Shown here one piece after another: positions 5,434 to 6,758 of a stretch of DNA of 6,758 nucleotides. The translations under genes and the position numbers were made by a program. The stretch is from Fimbriimonadaceae bacterium (GTDB taxonomy: Bacteria; Armatimonadota; Fimbriimonadia; Fimbriimonadales; Fimbriimonadaceae). Under the pieces are notes generated by a model. The model did not search any database and had not been told where the DNA came from. It was given only the letters and a program-made list of their open reading frames with translations. The DNA lies in contig CANFJD010000156.1 of the NCBI GenBank assembly GCA_947447315.1, positions 1 to 6,758 of the forward strand, written 5' to 3'. Within the stretch, counting starts at the first letter, position 1, and each line of letters opens with the position of its first letter.

Positions 5434-5811
5434 ATGAGTTCGCTTAAGATTACTGCTGCACTTCTCACCTTCACCACCGTTATGCCTGCCCACGGCATCT
5501 ACATTACGATCCCAGCATCACTTCCGGTGGTCGCCGCACCGCACGCTCGGATGTCAAAGGCCTCCGCAGACCGCATGGTTCAATCGTTTTTTGAGGCATC
5601 TGTGGACGTCCCGGCACTTTATTCGATCGCAGCAAGCGAACCGATGCAAGCGGCCGCGTTACCCATTCCAAATGCTGCATCTAACCTGATCTTCTCATCG
5701 AAGTACCTTCCGGCTAAGGATGGTTTTGTCCAATACGTTCCAGAGCCGTACTCGATGGTCGTTATCACTTTCGCGGGATTACTGCCCTTATTTCGCCGCC
5801 GCCGCCAATAA
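5434..5811 (+). CDS. Small secreted PEP-CTERM sorting domain protein
   Basis: A 125-residue protein with export and surface-sorting signals at both ends. Residues 1-21 look like a signal peptide: K5, a hydrophobic core ITAALLTFTTVM, then PAHG near the cleavage site. The tail is a textbook PEP-CTERM signal: VPEP (102-105), YS, a hydrophobic segment 108-120 and RRRR (121-124), which exosortase enzymes recognise in other bacteria. The mature part between them is only about 80 residues, rich in Ala, Ser and Pro, with no domain I recognise; its function is unknown. No exosortase gene is in the window. The ATG at 5434 has no strong Shine-Dalgarno sequence but gives a proper signal peptide. Upstream lies the structured region 5112-5433. 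The last 24 bp overlap the convergent hydrolase gene, and the arginine cluster is encoded by a CGC tract shared with it. Confidence 0.83.
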   Translation: MSSLKITAALLTFTTVMPAHGIYITIPASLPVVAAPHARMSKASADRMVQSFFEASVDVPALYSIAASEPMQAAALPIPNAASNLIFSSKYLPAKDGFVQYVPEPYSMVVITFAGLLPLFRRRRQ

Positions 5812-6758
5812 CTTCTGCGCTCGATCGTACTGGCCATCCCGGATCGCTTTTCCAATCGGAAGGGTTATGGTCTCCGGTGCCCCAGTTCGCCGAAGCCGCA
5901 ACAGCTTTTCCGGAAGCCGCAATGCCTTCGCGATCTCTACCCTTTGCTGCCCGCTTCCACCGCGACTGACTACCTCAAGATCGCGGTAACCGTACTCCGT
6001 CGTGGGTTCTATCACCGTCCCTTCCCCGTAATCATTCCAAGTTGCCAACTGGATGACGGGTGATTTCCGATCACGTGCCATAGCTAGTGTCGTTCGGAAT
6101 GTGGCGCCGTCGGCGTCCGGGATTTTGCCGTATGACTTCCCCACTCCCGCCTCGGCGTAGATGTCGTGGAAGCGCGGGTAGGCGACGCCTACGAATGACT
6201 TCCACACCTTGCTACGATCGTAGAAGCCGGTGATTTCCCGTTCGCTTTCCGCTTCTGTGGCATTGGGGGTTGGCCAGCCGAAGCCGCCGGTCATTCCTTC
6301 GTGATCGCCCATCACGCCGAACGTCGTGACATGGGTTTTCCCCACGATTGACTTCCAATCGGCTGGTTTGTAGAACTGCGGACCGAAGACGAGGAACATG
6401 GGTTTGCCGTCTATCCGCACGTAGTTGGGTGCCTTGAACCACCCTTGCGCACACCACGCCAGCAGCTTTTGCCCGTAGTCAAGTTCCTCGCCCGCCTTTA
6501 CTTTTCCGAATTTGACCAGGTTGGGGAGGGTTTGATCCTCGTAACAGATGGCGAACTTGAGGCCCGCTTTGGTCACCGCGTCAATCAAGCGGAGCGTATT
6601 CCGATGGACCATCGCGTAGTCGTACACGTCTTCTCGGCCGTACCAGTCGATGATCACGCCGTCGATGCCGGCGATTTTCATCTGTAAGGTTTGGCATTCC
6701 AGCACGTCCGGATCTGCCGAGTCGTAGGGGCCGATGAGCGGCGTGTAGTGCGAGGCGA
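5788..6758 (-). CDS. GH71/99-like glycoside hydrolase (5' end outside window)
   Basis: The reading frame is open to the right edge. The residues before the GTG at 6705 (SHYTPLIGPYDSADPDV) are clearly coding, so that GTG is internal and the true start lies outside the window. The fragment (about 322 codons) resembles the GH71/GH99-like group of TIM-barrel proteins, related to alpha-1,3-glucanases and endo-alpha-1,2-mannosidases. Seen: TPLIGPYDS near the edge, AGIDGVIIDWYG (DWYG at 6637-6648), AICYEDQTL (YED at 6535-6543) and ATWNDYGEGTVIEP (WNDYGEGT at 6016-6039), typical strand-end acidic motifs. A charged, helical-looking segment ends in LLAAAAK. Polysaccharide cleavage is the likely role; substrate and catalytic residues cannot be fixed from sequence alone. 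A signal peptide, if any, would be in the missing N-terminus. The gene converges on the PEP-CTERM gene with a 24-bp overlap and no room for a terminator between them. Confidence 0.8.
   Translation of the reverse strand, partial: ASHYTPLIGPYDSADPDVLECQTLQMKIAGIDGVIIDWYGREDVYDYAMVHRNTLRLIDAVTKAGLKFAICYEDQTLPNLVKFGKVKAGEELDYGQKLLAWCAQGWFKAPNYVRIDGKPMFLVFGPQFYKPADWKSIVGKTHVTTFGVMGDHEGMTGGFGWPTPNATEAESEREITGFYDRSKVWKSFVGVAYPRFHDIYAEAGVGKSYGKIPDADGATFRTTLAMARDRKSPVIQLATWNDYGEGTVIEPTTEYGYRDLEVVSRGGSGQQRVEIAKALRLPEKLLRLRRTGAPETITLPIGKAIRDGQYDRAQKLLAAAAK

Noticed and set aside
6703..6705. GTG as the start of the glycoside hydrolase
   Set aside because: Conserved-looking family sequence (TPLIGPYDS) continues in frame upstream to the window edge, so this valine codon is internal.

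Overview
The window is ordinary bacterial chromosome, compactly coded and moderately GC-rich by eye. No mobile element, CRISPR array, rRNA or tRNA was found. Two traits hint at lineage: a small secreted protein with a PEP-CTERM sorting tail, and a GH71/99-like glycoside hydrolase. Both are common in Armatimonadota, Verrucomicrobiota and Planctomycetota. An armatimonadote of the Fimbriimonadia type is my guess, but it is inference only. Few starts have a well-placed Shine-Dalgarno sequence. Several genes are instead coupled by overlapping stop and start codons.

Left part (1-2839): on the minus strand a VOC/glyoxalase-fold gene runs into tsaE, which is cut by the window edge, through a GTGA overlap. 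Only 51 bp separate it from a plus-strand run of livF-like ABC ATPase, rimI and tsaD. tsaE and tsaD belong to the tRNA t6A pathway and rimI is their classical neighbour. The usual tsaE-tsaB-rimI-tsaD cluster is therefore split and rearranged here: tsaE is inverted, the VOC gene and livF lie between it and rimI, and tsaB is not in the window.

Middle part (2840-5111): after a 69-bp gap come ilvC (class I ketol-acid reductoisomerase), a DinB/YfiT-fold gene and a stand-alone COG1119-type ABC ATPase. They are spaced by 12 and 4 bp, so they are probably one transcript. ilvC is the only recognisable branched-chain biosynthesis gene here.

Right part (5112-6758): a 322-bp noncoding stretch contains several inverted repeats and a partly duplicated motif. 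It leads into a 125-codon gene with an N-terminal signal peptide and a C-terminal PEP-CTERM anchor. That gene meets a minus-strand GH71/99-like hydrolase, truncated at the right edge, tail to tail. Their coding regions overlap by 24 bp, so one CGC tract encodes the arginine cluster of the PEP-CTERM tail on one strand and the hydrolase's terminal alanine run on the other. This right part, especially the structured leader, is the least ordinary piece of the window. Nothing here amounts to a demonstrated new system.
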